In this document: positions 32,959 through 43,548 of the stretch, piece by piece
Numbering within the stretch: position 1 is the stretch's first letter
How the letters are laid out: every line of letters starts with the position of its first letter
From: Pectobacterium wasabiae CFBP 3304
GTDB lineage: Bacteria > Pseudomonadota > Gammaproteobacteria > Enterobacterales > Enterobacteriaceae
Direction: 5' to 3'
Assembly (NCBI RefSeq): GCF_001742185.1
Contig: NZ_CP015750.1
Location: 1,984,001-2,048,000, forward strand
Length of the DNA: 64,000 nucleotides
Position numbers and translations under genes: made by a program
The notes under the pieces: model-generated
Told to the model about the DNA's origin: nothing
Seen by the model: the letters and a program-made list of their open reading frames with translations, nothing else
Database searches by the model: none

Positions 32959-34328
32959 TATATTCCCCTGAATGTATTGGTTATCTTCCCGATATCTTCC
33001 TTTTTCTGGCTTTCAATACCTGCAATCACTTGATCCATACCGTGGCGAGCAATCGGCGAGCCTCCTACTGCAGGAAGTGCCATCATATCACCGCTTGCTT
33101 TTGGTAGACCCCCCTCTAACAGTTTTGCTACGCCGACAATGCCACCCAGTGCCGCACCAGCGACTCCGCCAATCAATGCTCCCGCACCGGATAGCAAGCC
33201 GGGAATCAAGGCTTTACCATAAGTTTGTGCCATGGTTAACACTTCGCCATCCACCGCCTGCGTCTTTATTAATGACGCTGTTTTCGCCAGGTCAGCGCCA
33301 CCAACGCGCTCCACAGTATTGGTATGCAAGCCAGCAGCGTTAAAGGTATAACCTGGTAACCCAGTCACACCGACGCCAGCGGATGCTAAACCACCACCTA
33401 ATGAATGCCCTACGATGACAGGAGGGGGAGAGAGGACGTTTTTTACCCGCTTTGCCAAATACATCGCTTGATTATATTGATCCGTCTCCAATCCCATACC
33501 TTGCCCGGCATTAGTCAACCAATCTTTAACCCCCGTTACCGCATTATTCGTTCCCCGATAGGTCAACATTGTTTCGCCATTAATAGCTGACTTGAACAAG
33601 GCAGAGCCAAATCCTGTTTTCTTATCCATAAAATCATTGTCTGTTAGGCCTGGAAGCTGATTCGTATCCAGAAGTTCAAGGCCAACCGGTGCTTTCGGCA
33701 ACTTATCGAGCACGCCTCGTCGGAATTCATCGACCGAATAAACATACTGGGCTGCCTCGGCGCGTAAGATGCTGTCGTTGTTAAACGCCAACCGTTTTGC
33801 CGCATCGGCTAACCCTGGCAGCGTTGCCGCTTCGGTTGCCAATTTTGCACGCGCCAGATAGCGATCTTTACGTTGGGCGATAGTGAGCAGGTCATCAAGA
33901 ATGGGTAACTCGGCGACCGAAGCCCATTCGATTAACGTCGGCAACAACATCGGCGCCAATGCTAGTAGGGGAGCGCGGCTTTTCGCCGATTGTTCGGCAC
34001 ATGCTTTCACCGGGGACTGATAGGGGGTATCACCAATGATCACGTTCCCACTGCCTGCGGCGACCGAGCCGCCACAGCCAATTGCATCACCGATACGCGC
34101 TGCCAGCTTCCCATTGATGATGACCGTACCGGAACCTGCGGATATCGCCCGATCGTGTATACCGTGAGGCATATTCGGACAAGGGCAGGCATGGAGTAAA
34201 ACGCCATCGCCTTTACGGGCCGCCGGTTTGCCATTGATGATGACATCACCGCTGCCTTCAATAATTGGGGTAGCAGGGAAACAACCGTGACCCGCGCAAC
34301 TGTCCCCTAAACGTGCAGCACCTGGCAT
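32958..34328 (-). CDS. PAAR-domain lipase, T6SS effector (Tle-like)
   Basis: 456 residues. Residues 1-100 form a PAAR spike tip (PGAARLGDSCAGHG, repeated INGKPAAR/INGKLAAR..D). An alpha/beta hydrolase domain spans about 180-435 with the nucleophile elbow GHSLGG (Ser309); plausible partners are Asp360 and His429. A glycine-rich, zipper-like stretch at 379-406 (GAGALIGGVAGAALGG) may insert in membranes. Such effectors ride on VgrG into rival cells and cut phospholipids in the periplasm. It lies 9 bp after vgrG and before four lipoprotein immunity genes. Confidence 0.85.
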   Translation of the reverse strand: MPGAARLGDSCAGHGCFPATPIIEGSGDVIINGKPAARKGDGVLLHACPCPNMPHGIHDRAISAGSGTVIINGKLAARIGDAIGCGGSVAAGSGNVIIGDTPYQSPVKACAEQSAKSRAPLLALAPMLLPTLIEWASVAELPILDDLLTIAQRKDRYLARAKLATEAATLPGLADAAKRLAFNNDSILRAEAAQYVYSVDEFRRGVLDKLPKAPVGLELLDTNQLPGLTDNDFMDKKTGFGSALFKSAINGETMLTYRGTNNAVTGVKDWLTNAGQGMGLETDQYNQAMYLAKRVKNVLSPPPVIVGHSLGGGLASAGVGVTGLPGYTFNAAGLHTNTVERVGGADLAKTASLIKTQAVDGEVLTMAQTYGKALIPGLLSGAGALIGGVAGAALGGIVGVAKLLEGGLPKASGDMMALPAVGGSPIARHGMDQVIAGIESQKKEDIGKITNTFRGI

Positions 34329-34337
34329 AGTTCCTCC

Positions 34338-36374
34338 TTATCGTCTGTCTGGCGCATCGGGCAGGGTGGGCTTCGTGGGATCTTCTGGCGTAACCGACAC
34401 GGGCGCTGTCCCCACGCCAGCCGCACCGCCATCGTTGATTTTCACAATCGTCCCGGAAATTGTGACACCCGCGCTATCAATCTTGATAAAACCGCCAGGC
34501 GCTTTAATCGTCAGCGCTTGTCCCGCTTCCAGCACAATGTCTGCGGCTTTCAGGTAGCTGTCCGTATTCACCAGAACATGCTGGTGTGCGCCGATCAGTG
34601 TCTCTTCAGACCCGGACATCGTGGTCTGACGGCTCCCTTCGATTTGGGTAACTTCTCCCCCGCCGATGAAGCGCTTGAACGAAGAACCTATCTTCTGAAT
34701 AAAACTCCGACCAATTTCCTGATGATGATCCTGACCGATGTTTTCAAAATCATCCTTGCCTATCGTGCGGTGACGGTGGCGTTCTACGCGTTGGAACTGA
34801 TCCTGAGCCACGGTGAGATGCTGATCGCGCCCTACGCTCTGTCGGTGGATGTTGTTGATGACACCATCCATATCTTTCTGCGCGTGGTAATAAATTTGTT
34901 CGCGCGTCGCCTCATCTTCAAAGCGCAGTTCGTTGAAACCGCTGCCTTTATGCGTATCGGTACGAAGTGTTGTACGCGTTTTATGTGCCGGTAAAACATA
35001 CGGCGTTGGATTAGTCGCATGAAAGGTCCTGCCGGTGACAATCGGCTGGTCCGGGTCGCCTTCGAGGAAGCTGACAATCACCTCATGGCCGATGCGCGGG
35101 ATGGCTATCATGCCGTACTGGCCGCCGGCCCAGCCCTGACTCACTCGTACCCAGCAGGAGCTTTGGTCATCACTTGCGCCGTAGCGGTCCCACGGGAATT
35201 GCAGTTTGATCCTGCCATACTGGTCGCAGTAGATTTCTTCACCGGCCGGCCCTACCACCGTTGCAATCTGCGGGCCATCCACCATGGGTTTGTACGGCAT
35301 GACGGCTCGCCAGTTTTTTTTCGCACTGATAACTTCAAAACTGTTGCTCATCGTCGTCGGTTCGCCACCGCTTTCCTCTTCCAACGCCTGTGGCTGCTGC
35401 CCGATATGCGTCACGCTCACCGTTTGCCACACCGTATTCAGCGTCGCATTCGGATGTTCGGTTAACGTGAAACGACGGCCCGGCATCAGCCCCGCGCAGT
35501 TTGATTCGCCTTCGCTCGTTACCGCCTCTGAACGCAGTGCATCCAACCGGTAGCTGCTGAACGCTTTGCCGCTCGGATCTTGTTTATAACGCCCTGGATA
35601 GTCGTAATGCTGATAGCTTTCACGTTGGTGTTCCAGTTCGCTGCTCATCTTCTTGTGTGACAGCCCGTAAGCCGGCGTCTTGAAGCTGTAATCCTTCAAC
35701 TCCACTTCTGCCGTACTCACCCGCTCCGCATAGTGGAAACGCCGGACATATTCGCCTTCACTCAGCCCCTGCGTCGCCAGATTGAAGAACAGTTCGGGGC
35801 CTTTCGCCAGAGCCCCGGCATCATCGGCAAAGACCACCCGGTGTTTGCCTTCCTCAAACTCATGGAAGAAGTACAGCCCTTCCTCGGCTGCTAGTCGGGT
35901 GACAAACGCCAAATCACTTTCGCGGTACTGCACGCAGTACTCACGCGGGGAATGGTCATGGCGTAACGAGAAGGCGTAGTCGGTAATCCCGGCTTCTTCC
36001 AGCAGGGTGCTGATAATGGCGTCTGGCTTCTGCGCCTGAAAGATGCGGGCGTTGGTGCGTAAACCCAGCCGCCACAGCGCCGGACGCACTTCTGCCCGAT
36101 AGCGGGTGCGGCGAAAACCGGTGTCGCCCTGTGTGAAACCACTGATAATCCCGCTGACCCGGCGTTTTAGCTCGCCCTCATACCAAATCATCAGCTCGCA
36201 CGGCTGGTCCAGCACCGCGCCAAAATCCACATCCGACGATGCGCTCGCCAAACTCAGCGATAGGCTGAAAGGCCGGTTAAGCGCCTCGCTGAGCTGAAAA
36301 TCCACCACTGCAAAGGTGCTTTCCGGCAACGCGCCGACCTTTACAGTGAACTGCAATCCTGTACTGTTGGCCAT
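34338..36374 (-). CDS. vgrG: Type VI secretion spike protein VgrG (TssI)
   Basis: 678 residues. The N-terminal gp27-like part includes [20 protein letters not shown] and [20 protein letters not shown]; the gp5-like OB part includes [14 protein letters not shown] and [17 protein letters not shown] beta-helix of short repeats follows (about 500-640, for example [20 protein letters not shown]). No extra effector domain is fused at the C-terminus; cargo is the PAAR-lipase next door. It forms the trimeric spike on the Hcp tube. Confidence 0.93.
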   Translation of the reverse strand: MANSTGLQFTVKVGALPESTFAVVDFQLSEALNRPFSLSLSLASASSDVDFGAVLDQPCELMIWYEGELKRRVSGIISGFTQGDTGFRRTRYRAEVRPALWRLGLRTNARIFQAQKPDAIISTLLEEAGITDYAFSLRHDHSPREYCVQYRESDLAFVTRLAAEEGLYFFHEFEEGKHRVVFADDAGALAKGPELFFNLATQGLSEGEYVRRFHYAERVSTAEVELKDYSFKTPAYGLSHKKMSSELEHQRESYQHYDYPGRYKQDPSGKAFSSYRLDALRSEAVTSEGESNCAGLMPGRRFTLTEHPNATLNTVWQTVSVTHIGQQPQALEEESGGEPTTMSNSFEVISAKKNWRAVMPYKPMVDGPQIATVVGPAGEEIYCDQYGRIKLQFPWDRYGASDDQSSCWVRVSQGWAGGQYGMIAIPRIGHEVIVSFLEGDPDQPIVTGRTFHATNPTPYVLPAHKTRTTLRTDTHKGSGFNELRFEDEATREQIYYHAQKDMDGVINNIHRQSVGRDQHLTVAQDQFQRVERHRHRTIGKDDFENIGQDHHQEIGRSFIQKIGSSFKRFIGGGEVTQIEGSRQTTMSGSEETLIGAHQHVLVNTDSYLKAADIVLEAGQALTIKAPGGFIKIDSAGVTISGTIVKINDGGAAGVGTAPVSVTPEDPTKPTLPDAPDRR

Positions 36375-36562
36375 CCGTTCTCTCCTCCATCCTTCGCTGC
36401 CGACATGGCTACCGCACGCACTGGATCTCCCCAGAGCGGCACGTCGCTATTGTGATTGCTGAAATACCCGATTACTGAAATACCTGAGTGGGGGTCTGCG
36501 TCTGCCCACACCGCCGCTCAGGCAAAAAACCCGGCACGGTGGCCGGGTTGGAGACAGAACGA
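36375..36562. other. vgrG-hcp intergenic region
   Basis: About 190 bp between hcp and vgrG. It holds inverted GC-rich blocks such as GGCAAAAAACCCGGCACGGTGG near 36521-36545, which read as a hairpin ACCGTGCCGGGTTTTTTGCC on the minus strand just after hcp. That looks like an intrinsic terminator or attenuator, consistent with hcp being made in large excess over vgrG. Confidence 0.5.
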
Positions 36563-37081
36563 TTAAGCTTCGACCGGCGCGCGCCAGTCGTCGGAACCAG
36601 AGGTTCCCGCGACGGTGTGCTCCCAGTCGATTTTGCGGTAGGCCAGCGAGACTTCAATCAGTTGGGTGTAGTCCAGCTTGGCCGGGTCCTGGCAGTGTGG
36701 CATCTGGCAGTTAACATCCACGATGGTGGCATCGGTCAGCACGGTAGAGAAGAAGTGCTCCTGTTTGCCTTCCACCGAGGTGCGATACCACTTCAGGGTG
36801 ACGGTTGGCAGCATTTCACCGGAGGCGAGGGCGTTGTACATCAGCGGCACCGCTTTGTTCAGTGCGACGGTGAATTTAAACGGCTTGTGTACACGCTGAC
36901 CGGATGGCTGACCGGACTGCGGGTCGGTTGGTACGGTAACGACGTGCTTGAATTCCTGCACCAGCATTTCGTCTTCGTGGCCTTCCACGTAGATGTTGCC
37001 GACAGAGTCAGAGGTGAAAGCACCCGCAGTAATGTTGCCCTGAGTTTTTCCTTCGATGCTGATATAGCATGGAGTTGGCAT
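36563..37081 (-). CDS. hcp: Type VI secretion tube protein Hcp (TssD)
   Basis: 172 residues with the Hcp1 family layout: opening PTPCYISIEGKTQGNITAG, then EFKHVVTVPTDPQSGQPSGQ and HKPFKFTVALNKAVPLMYNA, LKWYRT..EGKQEHFFSTVL and the end YTQLIEVSLAYRKIDWEH. Hcp hexamers stack to the expelled tube. Start ATG with AGGAGCA ahead of it. No sheath or baseplate genes are in view, so this is an auxiliary hcp-vgrG cluster that depends on a main T6SS elsewhere. Confidence 0.93.
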   Translation of the reverse strand: MPTPCYISIEGKTQGNITAGAFTSDSVGNIYVEGHEDEMLVQEFKHVVTVPTDPQSGQPSGQRVHKPFKFTVALNKAVPLMYNALASGEMLPTVTLKWYRTSVEGKQEHFFSTVLTDATIVDVNCQMPHCQDPAKLDYTQLIEVSLAYRKIDWEHTVAGTSGSDDWRAPVEA

Positions 37082-37422
37082 GGTATTGCTCCTTGTTGTT
37101 GAACGAGTTGAATAACTTCACGTTCTGTATAGCAATTCGCATGCCAATTTTTATCCTGTTGTTTTTGCTGATGAATCACTTAAGTCATGTTTTCCTTAAG
37201 CCAAATTTGAGCAAGAAGTTGCGCAGAATGCGCAGTGATGCTGAAAGTTTCCCTTAGTGCTGAATTAATCAAAGGAATAACCAATTTAAATGTGTCGTAT
37301 TGATAGGTTAATGACAAATAAGGTGATAATTTGTACACCTTTGTGATGGGTGTAAGTAAGTGATTACTAACATTGATTATGCAAAATATGCATGAGAAAA
37401 CTTAAATGCCCGTAACACGAGC
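37082..37422. promoter_or_regulatory. AT-rich region upstream of hcp
   Basis: About 340 bp between hcp and the PTS terminator; no gene is seen. It should hold the hcp promoter (transcription to the left). AT-rich stretches near 37260-37400 could harbour it, but I cannot fix a -10/-35 pair with confidence. Confidence 0.4.
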
Positions 37423-37455
37423 AAAAAACGGGTACTGCTATCACGCAACACCCGT
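37423..37455 (-). terminator. Intrinsic terminator of the PTS gene
   Basis: On the minus strand ACGGGT, a 16-base loop and ACCCGT are followed by TTTTTTGC. It lies about 20 bp after the PTS stop. The stem is only 6 bp. Confidence 0.55.
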
Positions 37456-37475
37456 CTGTTTTATTGCCATGTGGA

Positions 37476-38858
37476 TCAGGGCATTGCGGCCTGTCTGGAG
37501 GCTCTGACAACCAGAATGTAGGTCAGAGTAAAGGAAAGCACGACGGCGATAGCCATACCGGAGATGGCATAGCTAAAGTACGGGCCGATATAAGCTGGCA
37601 GGCTGAAAATACTCGACAGAATGTAGCCATACAGCCGGACACCAAAGTACGCGATAAAAGCCGAGGCGATGGAGCTGGCAACGGTGGCGGAGATAAACGC
37701 TTTTTTATACTTGGTCAGCACGCCGAAGAGCGCGGGCTCCGTAATACCGAGTAGCGCAGAAACCCCAGCAGACAGCACGACCGATTTGTCCTGACGGGTT
37801 TTGGCATGGAAGTAGATGGCAAACGTCGCACCTGCAATGGCCATATTCGCCATACACATCATTGGCATCAGCATATCGAAACCTTGATTGCTGAAGTTTT
37901 GCAGCGCAATCGGCGTCATCGCGTGATGCATTCCCGTCAGGATCGCGACAGGTCGAATCGCACCGACCACGAAACCCGCAAAGATAGACGACACATCGAA
38001 CAGGCTCTGAATAAACAGTGCCAGCAGTTTACCGAGATAGATCCCGAATGGCCCGATAATCGTGAGGGACACCAGTGCGGCGATAAACAGCGTCAGCGTT
38101 GGCGTAAATACGGTTTTCAGGATCGAAGGCATGATACGGTCGACCCAACGATGGATATAGCTCAACGCCAGCACGGAGAAAATCACTGGAATGACGCTAG
38201 CCGCATAGTTGAACACGGGGATGGGGAGTACGCCCATGAAGTAAAAGGCGCTGACCGCATTAGGGCTATTGCTGGCGAGTGCCTTCGCCGCTTCTATCAA
38301 CGACGGGTACATCAGGCAGGCGGCGACAGCCGCTGCCAGATATTCGCTGGTTTTAAATATCCTGGCTGCGGAGATGGCGAGGAAGAAAGGTAAGAAATAG
38401 AACACACCGCTGGCGATCAGGTCGAGAACGATAACGGTATCGGTTTTGGCAGAGACCACTTTCAAGGCAATCAGCCCAGCCAGCAGCCCTTTGATCATCC
38501 CGGCACCTGCGATAGCAGGTACGATCGGACCAAATACGCCAGAAACCGTATCCATGAACAGTGAAATCAGCCCTTTTTTCTGCTTTTTCGCGTCTGGCTG
38601 CGCCGTGGCGGTAGGAGAAAGCTGCGCGTTCAACAGTTCGTAGTATTCATTGACCTGTGGCCCGATAATAATCTGAAATTGTTCACTCTGGTGTTGTGCA
38701 CCTAATATCCCAGGCAGGTTTTTTATTGCGTCGGTTTGTACTTTACTTTCATCAATTAAATCAAACCGAAGCCGCGTCATACAGTGCCAGGCTTTATTTA
38801 TATTATCGTTTCCGCCAACCAGTTTAATGATTGACTGAATAACCTCATTTTTTCCCAT
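37476..38858 (-). CDS. PTS beta-glucoside-type EIIBC component
   Basis: 460 residues. EIIB domain at 1-80 with the phospho-cysteine Cys26 in WHCMTRLRF; a Lys-rich linker near 90-95; then EIIC with about ten membrane segments, including GPIVPAIAGAGMIKGLLAGL and the substrate-loop motif TGMHHAM and GITEPALFGV. No EIIA domain is fused, so phosphate must come from a separate EIIA. It takes up and phosphorylates a sugar of the beta-glucoside class; the sugar is unknown. It diverges from a dehydratase gene and shares its control region. Confidence 0.85.
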   Translation of the reverse strand: MGKNEVIQSIIKLVGGNDNINKAWHCMTRLRFDLIDESKVQTDAIKNLPGILGAQHQSEQFQIIIGPQVNEYYELLNAQLSPTATAQPDAKKQKKGLISLFMDTVSGVFGPIVPAIAGAGMIKGLLAGLIALKVVSAKTDTVIVLDLIASGVFYFLPFFLAISAARIFKTSEYLAAAVAACLMYPSLIEAAKALASNSPNAVSAFYFMGVLPIPVFNYAASVIPVIFSVLALSYIHRWVDRIMPSILKTVFTPTLTLFIAALVSLTIIGPFGIYLGKLLALFIQSLFDVSSIFAGFVVGAIRPVAILTGMHHAMTPIALQNFSNQGFDMLMPMMCMANMAIAGATFAIYFHAKTRQDKSVVLSAGVSALLGITEPALFGVLTKYKKAFISATVASSIASAFIAYFGVRLYGYILSSIFSLPAYIGPYFSYAISGMAIAVVLSFTLTYILVVRASRQAAMP

Positions 38859-38929
38859 GGAATAAACTCCCCAAATCGCCTTATGTTATTTCTGGCCGAA
38901 TTATTTCCTAAGATAGTAGGAAATTAAAA

Positions 38930-39060
38930 AATAAAAAACAAACCAATAAAACATGAGATTCATCACATGATTAGCCTTAAAGGGGGTGTTTGTTGTTGTT
39001 ATTCTGTAATTGGTCTGGTTTTTTAATAAATTTAGCCAGTTTTCCAAACCAAAATAATTC
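38930..39060. promoter_or_regulatory. Shared control region: repeated TTGGTYTGG half-sites and CRP-like site
   Basis: Between the divergent PTS and dehydratase genes three related half-sites occur: CAAACCAAT at 38939-38947, ATTGGTCTGG at 39009-39018 and CCAAACCAA at 39044-39052. The last two form an inverted pair about 25 bp apart. At 38952-38967 CATGA-GATTCA-TCACA resembles a CRP site. A GntR/UTRA regulator is encoded next door, so these are candidate operators. Not proven. Confidence 0.5.
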
Positions 39061-39181
39061 TTTTAAAGAATAGGTTTACAATAAAAGAAAAAATAAGTAG
39101 AAAACAAAAAAAGAAACTGATTTTAGACTGTGTTTTTTACCGGATATGGCTATTTCGGTAAGCGCACCGGAGGATATTTTT

Positions 39182-40381
39182 GTGTTGCCGACAATCATCA
39201 CTGACATTGAATGTCTCGTTACCCGCCCCGACCGTCATAATTTAGTGACGGTGGTGGTTCATACGGATAAAGGCGTTACGGGTTATGGGTGTGCGACTTT
39301 CCAGCAACGTCCGCTAGCCGTAAAGGCGATGGTGGACGAGTACCTCAAGCCGCTTTTAGTGGGAAGAGATGCTAACCATATCGAAGATCTGTGGCACATG
39401 ATGATGGTCAACGCCTATTGGCGTAATGGGCCGGTTATCAACAATGCCGTTGCAGGCGTTGATATGGCGCTGTGGGACATCAAGGGTAAGCTGGCGGATA
39501 TGCCGCTCTATCATCTGTTTGGTGGGAAATCTCGCGATGCGATTGCCGCTTACAGCCATGCTGCCAGCGATACGCTGGACGTACTGTATCAGGAAGTAGA
39601 GCGGCTTTATGCGCAGGGCTATCGCCATATCCGCTGCCAGTTAGGGTTCTATGGCGGTAATCCCGATACGCTGCACAGCACGCGGCAGCCAACGGAGGGA
39701 GCCTATTACGACCAGGATCAGTACATGGCTAACACGCTCGCCATGTTCCGTGCCTTACGGGAGAAATACAGCGATCGTTTTCACATCCTACATGATGTTC
39801 ATGAGCGCTTGTTCCCGAATCAGGCCGTGCAGTTCGCCAAAGCAGTAGAAGTTTATCGTCCCTATTTTATCGAAGATATTTTGCCGCCTGCACAAAACGA
39901 GTGGCTGGCGCAGATCCGCAGTCAGAGCGCGGTGCCGCTGGCTACGGGAGAGCTGTTTAACAACCCGGCCGAGTGGCAAAATCTGGTGATTAACCGCCAG
40001 GTTGATTTCATTCGCTGTCATGTCTCACAGATTGGCGGGATTACGCCAGCGCTGAAACTGGGCGCGTTCTGTCAGAACTTTGGCGTTCGGCTGGCGTGGC
40101 ATTGCCCACCGGATATGACGCCTATCGGCGCGGCGGTCAATATTCACCTCAATATCCACCTGCATAACGCCGCGATTCAGGAGTTTGTCGCTTACCCGGA
40201 AAACACCCGCAAGGTTTTCCCGCAGGCGGTGGAACCAGAGAATGGTTATCTGTATCCGATTGAACGCCCCGGTATCGGCGTTGGGATCGATCTGGACGCG
40301 GCACGGCAGTTCCCCGTCGTCTATCGTCCGCACGAGTGGACGCAAAGCCGCCTGCCGGATGGCACGATGCATACGCCTTGA
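39182..40381 (+). CDS. Enolase-superfamily sugar-acid dehydratase (ManD/RspA-like)
   Basis: I take the GTG at 39182 because GGAGGA stands 7 bases ahead of it; an ATG at 39146 in frame lacks a ribosome site. That gives 399 residues, usual for ManD. Family residues (counted from the GTG): HDVHE with Asp205 and His207, FIEDILPP with Glu231 and TGELFNN with Glu257 as metal ligands, and [10 protein letters not shown] with His307. ManD-type enzymes dehydrate D-mannonate or D-gluconate; some have little activity. It diverges from the PTS gene and converges on a GntR gene, so it is probably induced by the same sugar. Confidence 0.8.
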   Translation: MLPTIITDIECLVTRPDRHNLVTVVVHTDKGVTGYGCATFQQRPLAVKAMVDEYLKPLLVGRDANHIEDLWHMMMVNAYWRNGPVINNAVAGVDMALWDIKGKLADMPLYHLFGGKSRDAIAAYSHAASDTLDVLYQEVERLYAQGYRHIRCQLGFYGGNPDTLHSTRQPTEGAYYDQDQYMANTLAMFRALREKYSDRFHILHDVHERLFPNQAVQFAKAVEVYRPYFIEDILPPAQNEWLAQIRSQSAVPLATGELFNNPAEWQNLVINRQVDFIRCHVSQIGGITPALKLGAFCQNFGVRLAWHCPPDMTPIGAAVNIHLNIHLHNAAIQEFVAYPENTRKVFPQAVEPENGYLYPIERPGIGVGIDLDAARQFPVVYRPHEWTQSRLPDGTMHTP

Positions 40382-40384
40382 GTC

Positions 40385-41098
40385 TTACGGTGACTGGCGG
40401 AAGGTCAGGTTATCGCGGTTGAAGGGGATGACGTAGGTACAGGCGTAGTTAATGTCGATGATGTCGCTCGATTCGTACACGCGACCACCCTGTAAAATAC
40501 CGCGATTAAGGATATGCATCGCTGCCGTACCTTTCTTGCAACCCAGTAGCTCAGCCTGTGCTTTGGTGATGTTAACCGCCTGATAATGTGTCAGATAGTG
40601 TGAAATCGCATAGCCCTTGCTGAGCACATACTGCTGAATAGAACCTTCAATAATCTTCTGACTCATCTCCGGGAAGTCTGCGGCAGGCATTTTCGAGATC
40701 TCGATCTGTACTTTGCGGTTATCGACATAACGTAACCGACTGAATTCCCAGATGAACGAATTTTCGCCGATAGCAAATACCTGCTGCTCCTCTCGGTTCG
40801 GTAGCCGTTTATGTAGGCTAAGCAGGCGAGATGAAATCTGAGTAAATTTCTTTTCGGTAATCGAGTTATAAACCAGCGGGTTACTGCGCACGCCCTGATT
40901 AATAAAGTTACCCGATCCTTGCACCATATGGATCGCGCCGATACTGGCAAGCTTTTCCAGCGCCTGACGAATAGTGAAGCGCGACACGCCGTATTCTTCC
41001 GCTAACTGGCGCTCCGGCGGTAACTTTTCTGGCAGCGGATCGGTGTGCTGATAGATTTTGCTCAGTAAATCCTGCGCAATGAAATCTTTCTTTTTCAT
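40385..41098 (-). CDS. GntR-family regulator with UTRA domain
   Basis: 237 residues from the ATG at 41098 (MKKKDFIAQD). The winged helix (about 10-70) contains LPPERQLAEEYGVSRFTIRQ and ALEKLASIGAIHMVQGSGNF. The UTRA ligand domain (about 90-235) ends in a SSDIIDINYACTYVIPF strand. HutC-type regulators sense sugar phosphates or related ligands. It ends 4 bp from the dehydratase gene in convergent orientation and is the likely local regulator of the PTS/dehydratase divergon. Confidence 0.85.
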   Translation of the reverse strand: MKKKDFIAQDLLSKIYQHTDPLPEKLPPERQLAEEYGVSRFTIRQALEKLASIGAIHMVQGSGNFINQGVRSNPLVYNSITEKKFTQISSRLLSLHKRLPNREEQQVFAIGENSFIWEFSRLRYVDNRKVQIEISKMPAADFPEMSQKIIEGSIQQYVLSKGYAISHYLTHYQAVNITKAQAELLGCKKGTAAMHILNRGILQGGRVYESSDIIDINYACTYVIPFNRDNLTFRQSP

Positions 41099-41152
41099 GT
41101 GCTGTCTCAAAATAGCCCTACCAGCGTGACTGACAGGGCCGTTTGCGTCGGA

Positions 41153-42304
41153 TCAGTGGTGGCAGAAGTGATGAATAACCTGCGAAATCAGTTCCCGTGT
41201 CGGTTTGATAAACGCGGTATCAATATATTCATCCGGCTGGTGCGCCTGCTCGATCGAGCCCGGCCCCAGGACCAGTGTCGGACATAGCGTCTGAATAAAC
41301 GGTGCTTCGGTGCAGTAGTTCACAATCTCCGTTTTCGTTCCCAACAGATTCTCCACGACTGATATCAGACGGTGATCGGGCGGACACTCATAGCCAGGGA
41401 TCGGCGGATGCAGTTCGCTGACGGTCAACCGACCCGGCCAGCGCTGGCTAACAGGCTCAAGCGCTTCAGACAGCAGTCCATCGAGATCGTTAAGCGTAAT
41501 ACCCGGCAGCGGACGAATATCCATATGCAGTTCACAGCAGCCACAGATACGGTTGGCGGCATCGCCACCGTGAATATGACCAAGGTTCATCGTGGGATAA
41601 GGAATGTGGAAAATTGGATTGTGATAGCGTTCCTGTAGCGTGTTACGCAACACCAGCAAGTGAGAAATCGCCTCGTGCATCAGCTCAATGGCGTTCACGC
41701 CGCGCGAAGGATCGCTGGAGTGGCCGGACTGTCCCTGAATACGGATCGCGTTGGACATGTGGCCTTTGTGCGCCCGCACCGGTTGCAGCGAGGTCGGTTC
41801 GCCGATGATGGCGCAGTCTGGGCGAATCTGCGTGGATTCGGAGAAATACTTTGCGCCTGCCATGGTCGTCTCTTCATCGGCGGTTGCCAGCACATAGAGC
41901 GGCTTCGTGAGCTTGGTGGGATCGATATCGCGCAAGGCATCCAGAATAAAGGCAAAGAAGCCTTTCATATCCGCTGTACCTAAACCGTACAGCTTGTTGT
42001 CGTGCTCGGTCAGTGTGAATGGGTCGCGCGTCCAGCGGCCATCGTCGAACGGGACGGTGTCGGTGTGCCCTGTCAACAACAGGCCACCTTTTCCTTCACC
42101 AATCCGCGCCAGCATATTAAATTTATTGAGGGTGCCGGGGACCGGTTGGACTTCTACGTGGAAGCCGAGATCGCCGAACCAGCCTGCCAGCAGGTTGATT
42201 AAGGTATGATTACTTTGATCGAGCGCGCTGTCGGTGGCACTGATGGACGGTGTGGCGATCAATGCCCGATATAGCTCAATAAAAGGGGGTAAATTCATCT
42301 TCAC
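41153..42304 (-). CDS. argE: Acetylornithine deacetylase
   Basis: 383 residues, the usual ArgE length. M20 metallopeptidase motifs are visible: [17 protein letters not shown] (metal His and Asp), [14 protein letters not shown] (bridging Asp), [11 protein letters not shown] (catalytic Glu-Glu) and CAIIGEPTS. It removes the acetyl group from N2-acetylornithine to give ornithine. It is divergent from argCBH across a shared operator. A different gene, gntR, follows head to tail. Confidence 0.95.
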   Translation of the reverse strand: MKMNLPPFIELYRALIATPSISATDSALDQSNHTLINLLAGWFGDLGFHVEVQPVPGTLNKFNMLARIGEGKGGLLLTGHTDTVPFDDGRWTRDPFTLTEHDNKLYGLGTADMKGFFAFILDALRDIDPTKLTKPLYVLATADEETTMAGAKYFSESTQIRPDCAIIGEPTSLQPVRAHKGHMSNAIRIQGQSGHSSDPSRGVNAIELMHEAISHLLVLRNTLQERYHNPIFHIPYPTMNLGHIHGGDAANRICGCCELHMDIRPLPGITLNDLDGLLSEALEPVSQRWPGRLTVSELHPPIPGYECPPDHRLISVVENLLGTKTEIVNYCTEAPFIQTLCPTLVLGPGSIEQAHQPDEYIDTAFIKPTRELISQVIHHFCHH

Positions 42305-42326
42305 TGTTGACAGCCTCTGGTTAGGA

Positions 42327-42368
42327 TAGTATCAATATTCATGCATTTATTTTGAATAAAAATACAAT
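42327..42368. promoter_or_regulatory. Probable tandem ARG boxes in the argE/argCBH divergon
   Basis: Two ArgR-type 18-bp boxes are suggested: a weaker TAGTATCAATATTCATGC (42327-42344) and a stronger TTTGAATAAAAATACAAT (42351-42368) that fits the TGAAT-W4-ATTCA core with one mismatch. The pair sits 20-60 bp from argE, in the same place as the E. coli bipolar argECBH operator. Arginine-bound ArgR would repress both directions. Confidence 0.65.
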
Positions 42369-42506
42369 ATTGCTCGGCGAAAGGAAACCCAAAGGTGCGG
42401 CGATGACGATTCGTCACTTTCACTGAGTTTCTCGGGTGAACAGCGTATCGACGCTGGTGAACCCTGTTACCTGTTCCATAGATAAATAAGAAGGTATACG
42501 GATCCC

Positions 42507-43511
42507 ATGCTGAATACGCTGATTGTTGGTGCAAGTGGTTATACCGGCGCTGAGCTTGCGCTCTACCTGAACCGTCACCCACAGATGAACATAACCGCTT
42601 TGATGGTTTCTGCGCAAAGTGTCGATGCAGGAAAATTGATTTCTGATTTACATCCGCAGCTCAAAGGCATCATCGATGTACCGGTAAAACCGCTGACCGA
42701 TGTTGAAGAAGCGGCGAAAGGCGTGGATGTCGTTTTTCTGGCGACCGACCATAAAGTCAGCCACGATCTGGCCCCGGTTTTTCTGGCGGCAGGCTGTACT
42801 GTTTTTGATTTATCCGGCGCGTTCCGCGTACAGGATGCCGAATTTTATCGCCGCTATTATGGCTTTGAACATCAGCACACTGACTGGCTGGCAAAAGCGG
42901 TTTACGGGCTGGCCGAATGGCGCGCTGAAAGCGTAAAACAGGCACAACTGATTGCCGTGCCGGGTTGTTATCCAACGGCTGCACAGTTGGCGCTGAAACC
43001 ACTGCTGGATGCGCAACTGTTGAATCCGGCCCAGTGGCCAGTGATTAATGCCGTCAGCGGCGTGAGTGGGGCAGGACGTAAAGCATCGATGACCAACAGT
43101 TTCTGTGAAGTCAGCCTGCAACCATACGGTATTTTCAACCACCGTCATGAGCCTGAAATTTCAACGCACCTCGGCACGCCAGTGATCTTCACGCCACATT
43201 TGGGCAACTTTGCCCGCGGCATTCTGGAAACTATCACCTGTCGCCTGCAACCGGGCATCACCCAGCAGGATGTCGCCGAAGCCTATCACAATGCTTATCA
43301 CGATAAGCCGCTGGTTCGTTTGTATGATAAGGGCGTCCCGGCGCTGAAATCCGTTGTTGGCCTGCCGTTCTGCGATATTGGCTTCTCGGTTGACGGTGAG
43401 CACCTCATCGTCGTGGCAACCGAAGATAACTTATTGAAAGGCGCGGCGGCACAGGCTGTGCAATGCATGAACATTCGTTTTGGTTTCCCTGAAACCCAAT
43501 CGTTAATTTAA
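42507..43511 (+). CDS. argC: N-acetyl-gamma-glutamyl-phosphate reductase
   Basis: 334 residues. Opens with the NAD(P) motif [17 protein letters not shown]; the catalytic cysteine lies in [13 protein letters not shown] (about residue 155). Third step of arginine synthesis. First gene of argCBH, 37 bp before argB. Confidence 0.95.
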   Translation: MLNTLIVGASGYTGAELALYLNRHPQMNITALMVSAQSVDAGKLISDLHPQLKGIIDVPVKPLTDVEEAAKGVDVVFLATDHKVSHDLAPVFLAAGCTVFDLSGAFRVQDAEFYRRYYGFEHQHTDWLAKAVYGLAEWRAESVKQAQLIAVPGCYPTAAQLALKPLLDAQLLNPAQWPVINAVSGVSGAGRKASMTNSFCEVSLQPYGIFNHRHEPEISTHLGTPVIFTPHLGNFARGILETITCRLQPGITQQDVAEAYHNAYHDKPLVRLYDKGVPALKSVVGLPFCDIGFSVDGEHLIVVATEDNLLKGAAAQAVQCMNIRFGFPETQSLI

Positions 43512-43548
43512 TCACTACTGGTCCCGACATTTCGAGGCGTGAAGCATA

